Made by a program: the position numbers and the translations under genes. Below are positions 1 through 12,594 of a DNA stretch of 64,000 nt, in pieces. This stretch comes from Trifolium pratense. Taxonomy: Eukaryota > Streptophyta > Magnoliopsida > Fabales > Fabaceae. Positions within the stretch are counted from its first letter, which is position 1. Each line of letters begins with the position of its first letter. Location of the stretch: the NCBI RefSeq assembly GCF_020283565.1, contig NC_060060.1:71471257-71535256 (forward strand), in the 5' to 3' direction. Below the pieces are notes generated by a model, which did not search any database, was not told the origin of the DNA, and saw nothing but the letters and a program-made list of their open reading frames with translations.

Positions 1-952
1 ATTAATCTGAAGGGTTGTGACTGTCCCCATTTGTAACTACTCTAGATTTGATGTTGTTTGGCTCCAAGGGTTGCATGATGCATCCTTTCTCCATCAGTTG
101 CATCCTCTTGGGATGCACTTACTGGCACCGATGGGTGTGTCTCTTCACCAAAGGTCATGTCCCCCTGATTCGCATCTCCTGACCTTGCAATCTTTGGGTG
201 GGTCGTGACTGTTGGGTGACTTGTACTACTGGATGGGTCGTGACTGTTGGGTGACTTGCACCCCTTGAGTGTTGAGTGCCCTGCTGCTGATGGTTCACGG
301 CTGTTGCTTCTCTTGCTCGCTGCCTGCGGGTGTAAACCTTGGTGATGGGTCGCTTACGCTTATCATATTTAATTTGGGGAGACTATATATATGATACTTA
401 TATGTGATAATCAAGTTGGTTAACATAAACCCTTGAATCCAATGTTGAGAGGCCAAAATACATTGAGATAGGTTGTCACTTTATTTGTCAAAGAGAAGAG
501 TCTACTTTAGAGACAACATTATCAACTAGTAGATGCTGATGTTTTCACTTCGCCCTTTGGGGATGTTCTTGGATAAATGATATTTGAATCAGCATCACAC
601 ATTCATTATATATAGAGGCTACATTCTAATCAAATCACGTGATTATAATAATTAGAAAAATAGAAGTTGTATCATTGCATTTATTAAACTAATTCAATAT
701 ATGACTATATCAATCCCCTATTGCGCAGTTGTGACTGTGAGACACAGCTCATTGTATTTCTCTACGTTTTCTTTTCTTGTATACTTTCAATAGATATTAA
801 TAAATAGAAACTTGTTGAATATGCGGTGGTTGTTACTTGTTAATTAATAGCCATGGAGTTCTGTGTCAAGTGAATTTATAACCCTTTTTAGTTTTTTTTT
901 AATCCTCGTATCATTAATGGTTATTTCCACTAATTTGTTTTACTTATTGCAG
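1..952. other. Left-edge non-coding region, probably intron of the ERGIC-like gene
   Basis: No exon of the flanking gene could be recognised here. The first 360 bases are richer in G+C than the rest and look like degraded transposon sequence. From about 360 on the sequence is AT-rich. The splice acceptor at 951-952 means that this stretch, or at least its right part, is intron of the gene that follows. The missing N-terminal exons must lie left of the window or have been displaced by insertions. Confidence 0.5.
200..258. repeat. Short tandem duplication, 35-bp period
   Basis: The 24-base segment at 200-223 (beginning GGGTCGTGACTG) is repeated without change at 235-258. It lies in the G+C-richer left-edge segment and was probably part of a transposon. 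Confidence 0.7.
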
Positions 953-3900
953 CTTCGTTTGAACAGTTATGGCCAGATAATTGGCACTGAATATATATCT
1001 GATCTTGTTGAAAAGGGACATGAACATGAAGCTCACAAACACGGTAATGTCTTGGTACATCATGCATATAATTTCAAAACTATAGGTTAAAATTACATGG
1101 GTTGCAATTGATGTGTTTCTTTTCATTTGTTGACGAGTAGATTCATTTCTTTTTATTGGGATAATAAAGGGATTCCCTCCTACTACAAATCTTTCCTGTT
1201 GGTGGAATAGTGGTTCAATAATTAGTCCTAAATGCTAGACTTAACATCAGTCAAAGGGTGCATGGAATGATGAGAGGTTTAATGCCATTGCAGATATACC
1301 AATTTTATAGAAAATACACACATAATATTTGTTAGGTTTTGTCTAACATGTGCAATATTGCACATGTTAAAGCAACTAAAACTCAATGATCATGTGGGAT
1401 AGTTCGAGCTTTGTCGCGTTACTCCAAATTAAAGTCAAATTCAACGCTTGGTTGGCTAAGCATATGCATTATCAATCCTCATACAGCTCTTATGCAAGGC
1501 CCATTTTAACGTGTAAAAATCATCTGTGTGTCTTCACCCAATAAGTTAAACCTTTGGCATAGTTAGTTCTCGACAAAAACTATTGGTTGTTAAACCACAG
1601 GCTGGTTCTTTTTGCTTCAAAAATTTCTGTTGATAGAATAAACTACTGCTCTTAACATTTATCTCTACTCTCCATCCAACGTTTATTATCTACAACATCG
1701 CAAAGAGAAGAGGAAACAGCCGTACTTGTTATATCATCTCTAACATTTACAACATTTATCGTTTTTTATGCCATAAATCATAGTTTTCTAAATTCATATT
1801 AAATATTAACTAGTGTGACATAATTTTTTTTTTTTTTGACACAAGTGTGACATTAACTGTTAAACACTTGACTTTGTGTATCATGTTCATATTATGACAA
1901 GTGTAGAACTCACAATTTGTCTTACACATGCATTCTTTTATAGTTACTTTCTTTTTACTTACAGCCTTTTGAAAACTGTCAACAGATGATGGTAAGGATC
2001 ATCATGAGCATTCAGAAGAAAAAGTTCACTTACAAACCTTTGATGAAGCCACTGAAAATACTATCAAGAAGGTGAAGGAGGCATTAAAAAATGGAGAAGG
2101 ATGCAGGGTAAATTCTGCAGTTACTATATCATGAATTGCTTGTGGTATTTTTCATCCACTTTGAAAGTAAGTTAATATTCAGTTTAATTCTATTGCAGGT
2201 TTATGGCGTTTTAGATGTTCAAAGGGTTGCTGGAAATTTCCATATTTCAGTGCACGGACTAAACATATATGTTGCACAAATGGTAAGATATTTTAATTCC
2301 TAAAAAATTAAATCCATACTTCATTGCAGGCGCTAAACATACATGCATATTATAATTCCTTTTAAAAAAATTCCTAAAGCTGACAGGTGCAGGTATAAAT
2401 TATTTAAATCTTACTAGTGCATAACTTACTAAGAAGATTGAATTTACTGCCAAAGAAATAACTTTATTAGGAATTAGCAGATAAGTTTATTGCAATGTGA
2501 CATCCAGCAGCTTGTATCAGACCTTCCTGTCTTAAATTTGCTTACAAAGATGCTCCTCAGATTCATGATTTGTGTATATCGGATTACCTAATTTAATAGT
2601 GATGGTTTTCTTCAGATCTTTGATGGAGCGAAGAATGTGAACGTTAGTCACGTTATCCATGATTTGTCATTTGGCCCCAAATATCCAGGAATTCATAACC
2701 CACTTGATGACACAACAAGGACTCTGCATGATGCGAGTGGAACTTTTAAATACTATATAAAGGTTTGAATATTGAGCTCTTTCTTGAATATTTTTTAAAC
2801 CTGGCCCGAATAACAGTGAGTTTTCAAATTGTTTATGATGCAGATTGTTCCAACTGAATATAGATATATCTCAAAAGAAGTTCTACCGACAAATCAGTTC
2901 TCAGTTACAGAATATTTCTCCCCCATTACTAGTCAATTTGATCGGACATGGCCAGGTTGGATTTTGTTTGAAGTTGGCATTATACATTTCTGAGTTATGG
3001 GTTCAGTTTTCAAATATTAATTAATTCCTATTGATTTGTGTGTGCAGCTGTATACTTTTTGTATGATCTATCACCTATTACCGTCACTATCAAGGAAGAG
3101 CGCCGCAGTTTTCTTCATTTTATTACTCGGCTTTGTGCTGTGCTAGGTGGAACCTTTGCCGTAACAGGTTTTTTTCCTTTAAATACTAAATACGCACCAC
3201 ATGTGTTCCATATGATTATAGTTTTGAGCTATATTTTGCCAATAAGTAATAATACAGATTCACGAATATGAATGTTTACAACTTGTCATTGGACCTTAAT
3301 TTGGCAAAATAATATATGTTTTTAAACTTAAAAATAAAGATCACAAAAAATATAAAATCGAACGTGGCTGGCTGTTATCTGGTTTGTATCGGTTCAACGA
3401 TATTTGTACCATTTCACCGATTATGAGATGGACCAGTTTTTGGGTTAAGGAGACTAGACATCTATGTAGCATGGGGGTACTCCTAAAATGGTGAAGTACC
3501 CGTACCGGATACGTATCAGTACCGGATACTCCATGGTACTCGTATGGTACGCACCGATTCCGTACCCATTTTTATTTGGTTGATTTATGATGATGAATAC
3601 GGAAAAAACATATTGGCTGTTGAAAAATCTCTTAAAACATTATAATTTTTTATTATATTTCAATTATCTCTCATTTTTTTGAAAATAGTTGAGACAGTAG
3701 ACAAAAAAAATTAAATCTTCAAAGCATGATCACTTAAAAATAATTTTTCTAATATTTTATACTAACGTACCCGTACCTTAAATTTTCTAAAAATATCGTA
3801 CCGCGTACCAGTACCGGTACCGGATACCGGTACCGTACCCGTACCTAGGCAACATAGCTAGACATCTGATTGGTTCCCGGTTTAACAAGTCGAACTAGGC

Positions 3901-4186
3901 AATCCAGCCAAGTTTTCACAACACACTAGACTTCTGGTTTAGTATAATTCTACTCTGATTTAGCATTTTCAGCAAGAATTCAAATAATTAGGTGATACCC
4001 TTGCTTCCTAGGGTCGTAAAATTATGATATTCACAATTAAGTTCTTAAATGTTGATTATTCCTACTGCAGTTTGTTTTGTTTCTTGCACTCAAATTGTGT
4101 AAAACTCGTATACATGAACAGGGATGCTGGACCGTTGGATGTACAGACTTATTGAAGCTGCAACTAAACCAAAGACTAAAAAGTAG
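953..4186 (+). CDS. ERGIC/Erv41-type ER vesicle transporter, 3' part (seven exons, 5' end outside window)
   Basis: Exons by splice sites and frame: 953-1043, 1986-2107, 2199-2282, 2616-2762, 2844-2955, 3048-3167, 4122-4186 (stop TAG 4184-4186); all junctions keep frame. The family cycles between ER and Golgi in COPI/COPII vesicles and acts as a cargo receptor with two membrane spans around a large lumenal domain. Visible here are the lumenal signatures VYGVLDVQRVAGNFHIS, PGIHNPLDD and TNQFSVTEYF, then FLYDLSPITV, and a C-terminal span near FITRLCAVLGGTFAVTG followed by LDRWMYRLIE and a lysine-rich cytosolic tail ending KPKTKK. The His-rich stretch encoded around 1022-2015 (EHEAHKH, DHHEHSEE) is lumenal. 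The first membrane span is missing because it lies upstream of the window. It resembles ERGIC2/Erv41 more than ERGIC3. A thioredoxin-fused relative of the PDIL5-4 type cannot be excluded without the N-terminus. Confidence 0.85.
3462..3857. mobile_element. GTACCG-rich MITE in the last intron of the ERGIC-like gene
   Basis: The ends are inverted: the left begins CTATGTAGCATGGGGGTAC and the reverse complement of the right end reads CTATGTTGCCTAGGTACGG. The direct repeat CTAGACAT flanks it at 3454-3461 and 3858-3865, as for an 8-bp target duplication (hAT-like; a 9-10 bp reading is possible). The outer parts are packed with GTACCG/GTACCC motifs and the centre is AT-rich. No coding capacity is seen. 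It lengthens the last intron to 954 bp. Confidence 0.7.
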
Positions 4187-5433
4187 ATCTTGAAGTCATG
4201 ACAATTTCAAGCAACTCTCCTGCATCTCCAAGAGATTCCAGACACTATTTGGAAGAATTTACTTCCATATTAACAGATTTGAAATGTAGCGGCATAGTTG
4301 AATCAAGCATCAACATTCAAACTTTCACAGTTTTGTGTTCATAGAATTCCTTGTATTGTCTGGACATCAATGATTAGCTGATCTTACTCTCTCTTGTTTT
4401 GGAATGGATATTTCGAATATAGTGATCAGTTATATTGTTAGTTTCTCGTAGTTGTGCAACTCCACACATGGAGTTCCTTATTTATTTTTTTTATATTCTT
4501 AATTAGCATTTTTAAATGAATATTCTAAATTAACAAATTTTGTACTGAAAATGAAGTGTTATTTATCATTAAGTTTTGTGGATTGCATTTTTGAATGCAC
4601 AAAGACTTCTCTGAAATTTCATTTTTAATGTTTGATATTCAAGGAAAAAATACGACAAAATCATTTTTTAACAGCAATGAATTGCTTTGGTCAAAAATAA
4701 AAACTGCAATGAATTGCTTGGTTGCAATCTCCTACTGTCACGTAGTTAGATGAAAACTGAAATGAGAGAAGTGTTCTTATTTTTATTTATTTTTTATAAA
4801 ATGAAGGAGATTAATTATAAACTAAAGGAGATTAATAAGTGTGAAGTATGTTATATTTGATTATAAATAATAAAACAGGAATTTCTGTTGTAATATGTCA
4901 AGTGTGAATAGTCTCATTGAATGAAAAAATTGAGATTGAACAACATATAAGTGAGAGATAATTTATAAGCTCAATGTCTTGAGAAGAAGAAAATGAGAAT
5001 TTGATGCGAAAGTCATATTCTACATGCTTTGAACAACAGAAAATAATTACTAGATAGATTCTTGTGCACATGAAATTAAATATGTACACATTGTGAACGT
5101 GCAAGATGTTCAAACAGAAACAGTCAACATCAACAAGACTTTATGACAAGTGATTTTATCATTCCTAGACTAGTCAGATATTTTTAAATTGTAACTATAT
5201 TATTAAATCTTGATGCAAAAATTTAATGATTTAAAATGAGAGTCAGATATTATAAGCACATTGAAACCTTACACTCTTTAAATATATTCATATTTAACAA
5301 AACATTCCTAGACTATATGTCTTCAGTTTACATAGTAAATGCCAATATTTAGTAGCATAGAAAATTGAGTAAAATAAATAAAAAGAAACAACAAAACTTA
5401 ATCTGGTCTCAACCACTTGTGTATCAACTACTG
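4187..5433. other. 3' UTR and intergenic space between convergent genes
   Basis: The first ~250 bases are probably the 3' UTR of the ERGIC-like gene. The rest is AT-rich with no exon, repeat or RNA gene that I can support. The - strand RING-CH gene ends at 5434, so the two genes converge here. Confidence 0.6.
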
Positions 5434-8400
5434 TCATTGGTGCTGTTCTTGCTGCATCCTTTGCAGTTGATGTTGTTGTCTTTGAGTTTCTTGCTGCTGT
5501 TGCTGCTGCTGCAGTTGTCTCGAAATAATATTTTGATTAGCAGATTGAATCTGCCTGTTTGTTTTCCATCTAATATATTCCGTTAGTAGAGAATTCATGC
5601 TGATTGAAATTCCAAATCCAGTGAATGTTGCAAGAAGAACCGAGAAAAGCGCACTAACATTAAGCTACAAGTAGAAACATCAAGCATATGTGTTAACATA
5701 AATGACATCTTTCATAAAATTGAAATCGAGAAAAATGACAAGTATGTCATGATGAAAAGTGGACACAATCTTACTATAGAATAGAATATATGAGCAAACA
5801 GGATGACAAATGCAAACTGGAAGCAAGCATAAGCCCATATGTAACTCCTGCTCACTGCCACAAAAAAAAAAAGATGTGATTTGAAATTTGTTTAACATAT
5901 TTAATCATTTTCAGCTAATAAGTGATTATGGTAACAAGAAGTTATTAAGTCATTATCACGTCTGTGGCAGCAAAAGATTAGTAGAACTTCAGAGAGTTTA
6001 ACGAACAGGAATAATACAGGTCACATGTTTTGTTCCAATCATCACTCATGGTATAAACAATGAAACGCCAACACGACAAAACAATGACATGCCACTTAGA
6101 CACTTGTAATAATTTGCGAAAATATAGTGATTGAATCGTGAAACAATTTGGCATTCATTGTAACGTGAAAAAAGACATAATTTCATTGACATATCCCAAA
6201 TTTCATAGATCCAATTCTTTGAAGATACATTTATGATTTCGTTTCAGATTAGGCTCAAATACTATCATTCAACTAAAATTACTTTGACATGCTAAGGCAA
6301 AAATAAAGAAGCAAGCTTACCCATGGTTGAAGCAATCATAGAAGAAAGGAGGCCTAAAATGCAGGAGAAAGGCAATGAAATTGCGAGAGCACGTGAGCCC
6401 AAATCCGAAACCTGGTACACTAAAAATCACTGAGTCAGAATACTTCCATTTTGTACAAAATATTTTAAAGTAAAGTGATGGCAGATTACATCATAATATT
6501 TATAATTTCAATTTTATGTCAGTTGATATTATAATTTTGAACCAGATCCAATGGAGAGGCCACTTCAACTTGTTTTATTTGTATTCTAAAATGATCGAAC
6601 AGTTTAGGTTGGTGTTTCTAAAGATCAGTAGCATACCAGTAGTTCCTCCAGAAAGCAAAAGTATGCAAGCATGCTGACCAACACAAGTACTGGTACATCC
6701 TGCCAGATCCTGTAAAGTGCTTTATAATTAGAAAGCCAGTGATTGTCTAGTAAGTTGTCGCAAATTTATAGACCTAACAAAGGATTGTTTCCGGATAATT
6801 ATGCGATGTAGTTCAAAATTCTGTAGTAGCCTTTTCTTGTCCGGCATAGACACACATTTCAGAATTCTCTATAGTTTCATGTTTGCTAGACAGCCTAACA
6901 GCCAATTACATACAGATTAGTCTTTTTGACTCGTTCAGGTTCAGTATTCAAATTTTCCTCCATAGTTTTGGCGATTTCTCTTCATTAGGTACAATAAATT
7001 TCCAAGGACTAACTATATATAAAGTCAACTTGCGACATTTGAAACCCAACAACCCTAGACTACAACCAGCTTTATATTCAAAGAAAAGAAAAGTACTGAA
7101 ACGTGTTGGTCTTGGAACTTAAATGTTCTAGATGACCGTGTAATCTAGATCACAAGGCCTTATATGTTGGTTTGACGAGAAATTGAATTGAACACAAGTT
7201 AACACAGCACTAAACTTTTACCTGTAATTAGTCACTGCTCTCTGCTGTGATGCAGTCAATGTCTGCCGAACAACAGTTGGAGGGCTAGAAATTTTCAAGA
7301 GTGTTACTGAAAGGTTCCGGACATCCTGTTTGCAGACGTCACATGTCTTATTTCCTTTGATACTAAACCACTTTACTGCACAGTCTTGGTGAGCAAGTGC
7401 AAGCTCACCTTTACAACTGCAGTCCATCCTAAGAGTATCTCCTCCTTCCGCAAGCTCCACCAAACAAATCCTACAAACTGCTTCTTCTTCTGGAATATCC
7501 TCAGAAGCATCTTCAATGACTAGAACAATACGGCATGATAAAACACACAAAATTACTATTTAGACTATATATGAAGATAAAAATAGTTATATTATTAAAA
7601 GTGCAAATATAAATGCAACGGGAAATTATATCCTCTTGTTGAAATTTCAAATAAGCCTGTCATGGCAAAATTGTGTCTAAATCTCTCTTGATAGATATTC
7701 AAAAATTTGATAGGGCATCGTTGCCTATTTGATATCTATGAAGATAAAAAGATAGAGTATCATTCTCAAAGAAAACAAAATAAATGTCAAAAGATAAAAA
7801 GAAAGTTACCATACTAAGTTATTTAATTTATTTTTTATCATAAAAAGGTTATCATGATGATTTAAAAGGGATACATAGAATAAAGTATAAGTTCCATATA
7901 TCATGAAGATTTACCAATCTCTTGCATTGAATCACTGAGAGTTGAATTGTCATCAGTAGTTGCTGGATGTGGTCTTACTGAAATTACACGAACCAGACGC
8001 CTAGAATCTGTAGGCCTTAAATTATTAGTAGCCTTGACATTAACCGGAACCGAAAATGATCGAGTCATATGCTTATTCACTTTCATTTTCTGTACACAAG
8101 AAAATTTGCATCCATGTATCATATTTTTGTACATAAAAATATTTAAAAAATTTGCTATGAGAAGTTCAGTATACAAATGTAAATGGTTTAATCATGAGAC
8201 AATAATGAAAATAGCATAAACAATAACATACATTTAACTCGGAATCACCCCCTACATTTCTTCCATGTAGATTCTCTGCGCCTGAATTTGCAATTGGAGT
8301 AACTGGTAACGAATGTGCAGCTTTTGTTGATGAAGGGAACAAAATCTTATTAAGTGAAAGGGACCTTGAAGTTGAAGGCTTATTATCTAGAGGACCATTA

Positions 8401-9514
8401 TCCGATGATGATAAAGTATCAGGAACAATCAAAACTGTCTTTTCGCTATCTTGTGAAATGGTTTTTGTCCTAAAGCTCCTATCAGAAAGTAAATTTCTCA
8501 TAGAGGACTTCACTTTGGTAGTAGAATGTGGCCTTGGTGGCAGTCCTCTAGTGGAACCTGGACTTGACAATGTAGGACCATCTGTCTTAGTAGAAGAAGA
8601 TAATGCACTTTCTAGTGTCCTTGTTGGTATTTGTAGGGATGAGAGACTAGGTCTTCTCGACTGCAAAATCAAAAAAATATTTTTTCATCAGCGGAAATCG
8701 AACTCGGCACCAAACATTTACAACACTGGTATACACTGCACGCCAACCACTTGCGCTAGACACGGGTGGTGAAATGAAATCAACAAAATAGGACCATCTT
8801 TTCTATTTCTAGCACATGCCTAAAAACTTATCAAACTAAAAGTTGGTTCATTAAATTGTTGATAGTGATACAAAAATGTCAATGGAAACAGAAAATAAAA
8901 AAGAAAACTTTATTTTGCCCAGATGCTAAAAAATAATAATATGTATTTCATTAACTCGTTAGAATGTGGAAAGTGACACAAAAACATCAATGGAAACAGA
9001 AAACTAATTTTTTTTCAATGAGGCGGAAAATAAAAAAGACAACTTTATTTTGCCCAGATGCTAAAAAATAGAAATATGTATTAATTAACTCATTAGAATT
9101 TGGAAAGTGACACAAAAATATCAATGGAAACACAAAATTAATTTTTTTCAAAGTGGCACAAAATAAAAAATGAAACTTTCTTTAGCCCAGATGCTAAAAA
9201 ATATAAATATGTATTACATTAACTCATTAAAATCTGAAAAGTGACACAAAGATATCTAATGGAAGAAGAACGAAATCAGTTCTTTAAAGTGGGAGAAAAT
9301 AAAAAAGTAAACTTTCTTTATACCCAAAAATGCTAAAAAATTGAAATTTGTATTATTTTCTACCCTATGGTTCAAACCAATGAGAACCCATTTGATCTAT
9401 AGAAAAATCATGCTACACAGGCAAAAGGGTATTCAGCATTTAGATATTTAAACAAAGAAGCAAAAGGGGTTTTTGCATAATCACCTGATTATGAAGAGAA
9501 GAATCTGACATCAT
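5434..9514 (-). CDS. RING-CH (RINGv, MARCH-like) membrane E3 ubiquitin ligase
   Basis: Eight exons on the - strand: 9485-9514, 8232-8660, 7915-8089, 7222-7519, 6637-6709, 6321-6411, 5775-5854, 5434-5664; 1,407 bp, 468 residues, all junctions in frame. The start is the first of two adjacent ATGs. A Ser/Pro-rich, probably disordered region (1-215) precedes a C4HC3 RING-CH domain with C227, C230, C245, C247, H255, C258, C271, C274 and the usual Trp (W262). Four hydrophobic segments follow near 316-333, 341-360, 370-391 and 394-413, then a Gln-rich tail (about 430-468). The domain recruits E2 enzymes to ubiquitinate membrane proteins; the substrate is unknown. Domain order and the block [15 protein letters not shown] in the last span match the plant family of RINGv proteins with an N-terminal disordered region. 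Intron 1 carries a SINE-like insert and a tandem repeat. UTRs were not defined. Confidence 0.92.
8690..8770 (-). mobile_element. SINE-like (tRNA-derived) fragment in RING-CH intron 1
   Basis: Read on the - strand it has a box-A-like segment (TAGCGCAAGTGGTTGGCG) and, about 40 bases on, a box-B-like GAGTTCGATTTCC, the arrangement of tRNA-derived SINEs. No complete ends or target duplication were found. Confidence 0.45.
8865..9355. repeat. Four-copy minisatellite in RING-CH intron 1
   Basis: Copies start at about 8865, 8973, 9107 and 9241, each beginning GTGAYACAAARAYRTC and containing TTGCCCAGATGCTAAAAAAT or a close variant. The spacing is 108, 134 and 134 bp. The copies have diverged by point changes and small indels. 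It is non-coding and accounts for most of this intron. Confidence 0.85.
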
Positions 9515-9789
9515 TGAAACTGTAACAGTTTGAAGTTCAGCACCTTCCTTGTCCATCAGAGACAGATTCAGGTGATACTTGATATCAAGATGCAGAGGAG
9601 AAGCTTGCAATAATAAGCAAAAATTGAGAAGTATAATAAGTTATTAGGAAATGGAAAAAGTTAGGAAATTTTTTGATCAAAAGGGAAAAAATGAAGTTAG
9701 GAATAGGAAAGGAGAGTAAAGGGTAGAAACTAGAAAGGAGAGTGTGATTTGAGCATGTAAAATTGTTACGTTACATTTGGAGGCTAATG

Positions 9790-10125
9790 ATACGAGTGGT
9801 CCACCGTGGATAAGTGATCTATCGAATATGAATTTTATGAAATTCGTTGTTGGATTGAAAGTTTATATTGTATAGATCATTCATGAATTTTTTAAAAAAT
9901 TTTGAAAATCATTTGATATGTTATCGAGACCCATCAAGATTTACGTTATTTAATAAACCGTTAATCTTGATGTGTCTCAATAACATATCAAAGGATTTTC
10001 AATTTTTCTAAATTTTTCTATGGATGATCAATATGATATAAACTTTCAATCCAACGATGAATTTTATAAAATTCGAATTCGTTATAATGGTATTCATAAC
10101 TGGTCCACCATCGACCACTTGACGA
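9790..10125. mobile_element. Foldback MITE
   Basis: The left arm (GAGTGGTCCACCGTGG, then TTGGATTGAAAGTTTATAT and ATTTGATATGTTATCGAGAC) returns as the reverse complement in the right arm, which ends GGTCCACCATCGACCACTT. The whole element is a long imperfect hairpin without coding capacity. It sits about 280 bp upstream of the RING-CH start codon. A related half copy lies at 13,470-13,655. Confidence 0.75.
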
Positions 10126-10217
10126 AGTGTTCCATATTATAATTTACCGGATAATTTTGTTTGTTGTTGTCATAAATTTTACATTTGGATAATTTCTACA
10201 TGTGACAAATGTTATTA

Positions 10218-10574
10218 AGGGATGTTTGGATAGATCAATAAGCTAGCTTAGAGCTTTTAGATTGGTAACAGTTTTTTAAAAAGAGTTTATAGTTTATTTT
10301 ATTATCTTATAGTTTATTTTTCAAACGCTATTTCAAGTAGTTTATGAGCTTGTAACTTATCATTTTTTTCCAATTTTACCCCTATCATCTTAATTGAAAA
10401 AAATTGAATATTAATTAAACATTTTTTTTGTCATTTTATAATTATAAGCTAGTTCAACTGCTAATTTTATCAAACACTACAAATTCAATCATCTAGCTTA
10501 TAAGCTATCCGATGTAAGCTCATCCGCCATAAGCTAGCTTATCAGCTATCCGATATTTTTTACAAAACAGAGCC
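10218..10574. mobile_element. MITE of the AGCTAGCTTATAAGCT type
   Basis: The ends are inverted: the left starts AGGGATGTTTGGATAGATC and the right, reverse-complemented, starts TAGGCTCTGTTTTGTAAA. Both are followed by AAGCTAGCTTA motifs. A second, more decayed member lies at 24,530-24,790 in a CCT intron. A target duplication was not resolved. Confidence 0.55.
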
Positions 10575-11117
10575 TAGAGCTACGTTTGATCTGCTAAAAA
10601 TTAAAGGAATAGACAATATTGTGTTTAATTTTAAAATCGTTCCTGGTACTGTACAAACTTGTGGGGCAAGGAACAAGAAAATAACTGAAATTCTTGTTCC
10701 CGACTGAACCACGGGACAACCTTTTGTCTTCTACACAAATTGTATAAAATACCAAAATAATCTTTTTGTCCACAAAAACACCGTACAATATAAAATTTGT
10801 TCAATACCTTAAATGTTTATCATGTGTTGTTCTGTCATGTACTATTATGTACAGTATTTTTTATTCAGATCAAACAAAATTAAAAATTTATATATAATTA
10901 TGATATCTTAAATTTAAATTTGAAGATGTTCAATTTAGTAATAACCGTTATAATGAGTTGAGTTAAAATTTATCGTCATTTTATTTAGTTAGATGGTGGA
11001 AAGTAAGAAGTAAAAAAGTTAAAGACAAAAATAAAAGAGAGAAATAATATGATTTTCAAAAAGAAAGACAAAGATAGCTTAAAAATAAAGAGATGGGAAG
11101 CGTTTCTTTTTTAATAA
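10575..11117. other. Intergenic, nothing recognised
   Basis: AT-rich sequence without a convincing exon, repeat or RNA gene. Short open frames here match nothing I recognise. Confidence 0.5.
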
Positions 11118-11226
11118 TATATACTAGTCTCACACCCGTGCGATGCACAGGTATTATGTGGTATTTTATGTTATAATGTTGAAAAATTATTCATATAAAT
11201 TGTAACAATAAGTGTTGTGAAAATGA

Positions 11227-11227
11227 A

Positions 11228-11300
<73 letters not shown>
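11227..11300. repeat. (AAT)n microsatellite
   Basis: About 24 uninterrupted AAT units. It produces a false poly-leucine reading frame on the - strand. Confidence 0.97.
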
Positions 11301-11302
<2 letters not shown>

Positions 11303-11892
11303 GTGATGTACTTATCACTTCCTCCAACCAATATATTTTCAACCTTATATGTTGATTCTTCGTCAACCAATTTTTTTATCTTTGAAACCAAACTATTTCC
11401 CAAAGTAGCAAGAATCTTATCACACTGAATGATCAAAGTAAAAAAAAAGGGAAAAAGTCAATAAAAAAAACATCAATAGAGATTTTGTGAAAATGTGAGA
11501 AGTATATCAAGATAGTACATCACCTTTTCATCAACAAACAACATATTCATAGACGTAACCTCAGTTTGATTTGTATTTGTCTGTTACATTCTACACATTA
11601 ACAATTCGAACTTTCAACTTTAGATTTGCTTTTCCAGCTACTATAACAGACACGTGAGGGTAGATAGGAGCTATAGTTTGAAAGAGTAATTTGTTTTAAC
11701 TAAAAACTAAACTCAATAGAAATGTAATTAAGTCAATAATGTATACACTCTTCGTATTTTTTTGTGTGACTAAATTATAAACTCTTTGTTGTTTCTATGA
11801 AAACGGTTGACATTTAAATGGGATAAATGTTGAAAGAGAATCCAAATATGTTCATCTTCATTGTCACTAAGGAATGTTATAGTAATATAGAA

Positions 11893-12012
11893 AAGTGTAA
11901 CATCTTGGGACATCAATTTTTGGATAATTGGAGAGGTATAATTCAATAATAATGTAGAAAACTGTAACATCTTGTGACATCAATTTTTGGATAATTGGAG
12001 AAGCATAATTCT
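11893..12012. repeat. Two-copy tandem duplication, about 68-bp period
   Basis: TGTAACATCTTGKGACATC followed by AATTTTTGGATAATTGGAGA occurs at about 11,897 and again at about 11,963, with a few base changes. Confidence 0.75.
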
Positions 12013-12190
12013 TTATTATTTATTATGAGATTGATATAATATAAAAAAAAAAAATAGAGATGAAAATGATATAATATAAGGAAGTGATGTGGCATTATTG
12101 TGTGATTTAATTGGATGTAAGTGGATGATGTGGATTAGGGTTAAGATGGATAGTAGGAGAACTATTTAGAAATTATATATATAGATAAAT

Positions 12191-12594
12191 AAAAATTCTC
12201 AATGTTCTCTCTTTTTTTAGGAAATTTTGAGAGGAAAAAAATGTACACTATCTATCTTATATTTCTTTCTTTATGTTATGCAACAACTGAAAGGCTCTTA
12301 TTATCTTTTTGTTCACTTTATCTCTTTCCCTTTTTTACCAAACAATTTGCACCATCCTTTGATACTTAAAAATCAATTAAAAATTGATTTGATCCCACCA
12401 ACTTATGACCTTCGTGATATCTCCACGCTGCCACCAATTATAAATAAATAAATCAAATAGTGATAATTACCTTTTTATCCTTAAAAAATAATTATACAGA
12501 ACACTTAGCTCTAATTCTAAAATTAAGGACGTGCTACCTTTTCTCTTTGACACATTCAATACATCCACACTACTCTTCACCTTCTCTTTGAGAG
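12191..12594. other. Intergenic, nothing recognised
   Basis: AT-rich, pyrimidine-rich stretches on the + strand. No exon structure or repeat was seen. Confidence 0.45.

Larger units (their letters stand above)
11128..12184. mobile_element. Possible Helitron-like non-autonomous element
   Basis: The left end reads TCTCACACCCGTGCGATGCAC, a start often seen in plant Helitron-like elements. The right end is taken at TTATATATATAG. No Rep/helicase coding sequence and no clear 3' hairpin plus CTRR end were found, so both the class and the right boundary are uncertain. It contains the AAT microsatellite and a 68-bp-period duplication. Confidence 0.25.

Noticed and set aside
11191..11436. - strand open frame encoding a long poly-leucine run
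   Set aside because: It is the translation of the (AAT)n microsatellite with AT-rich flanks; no exon signals or family match.
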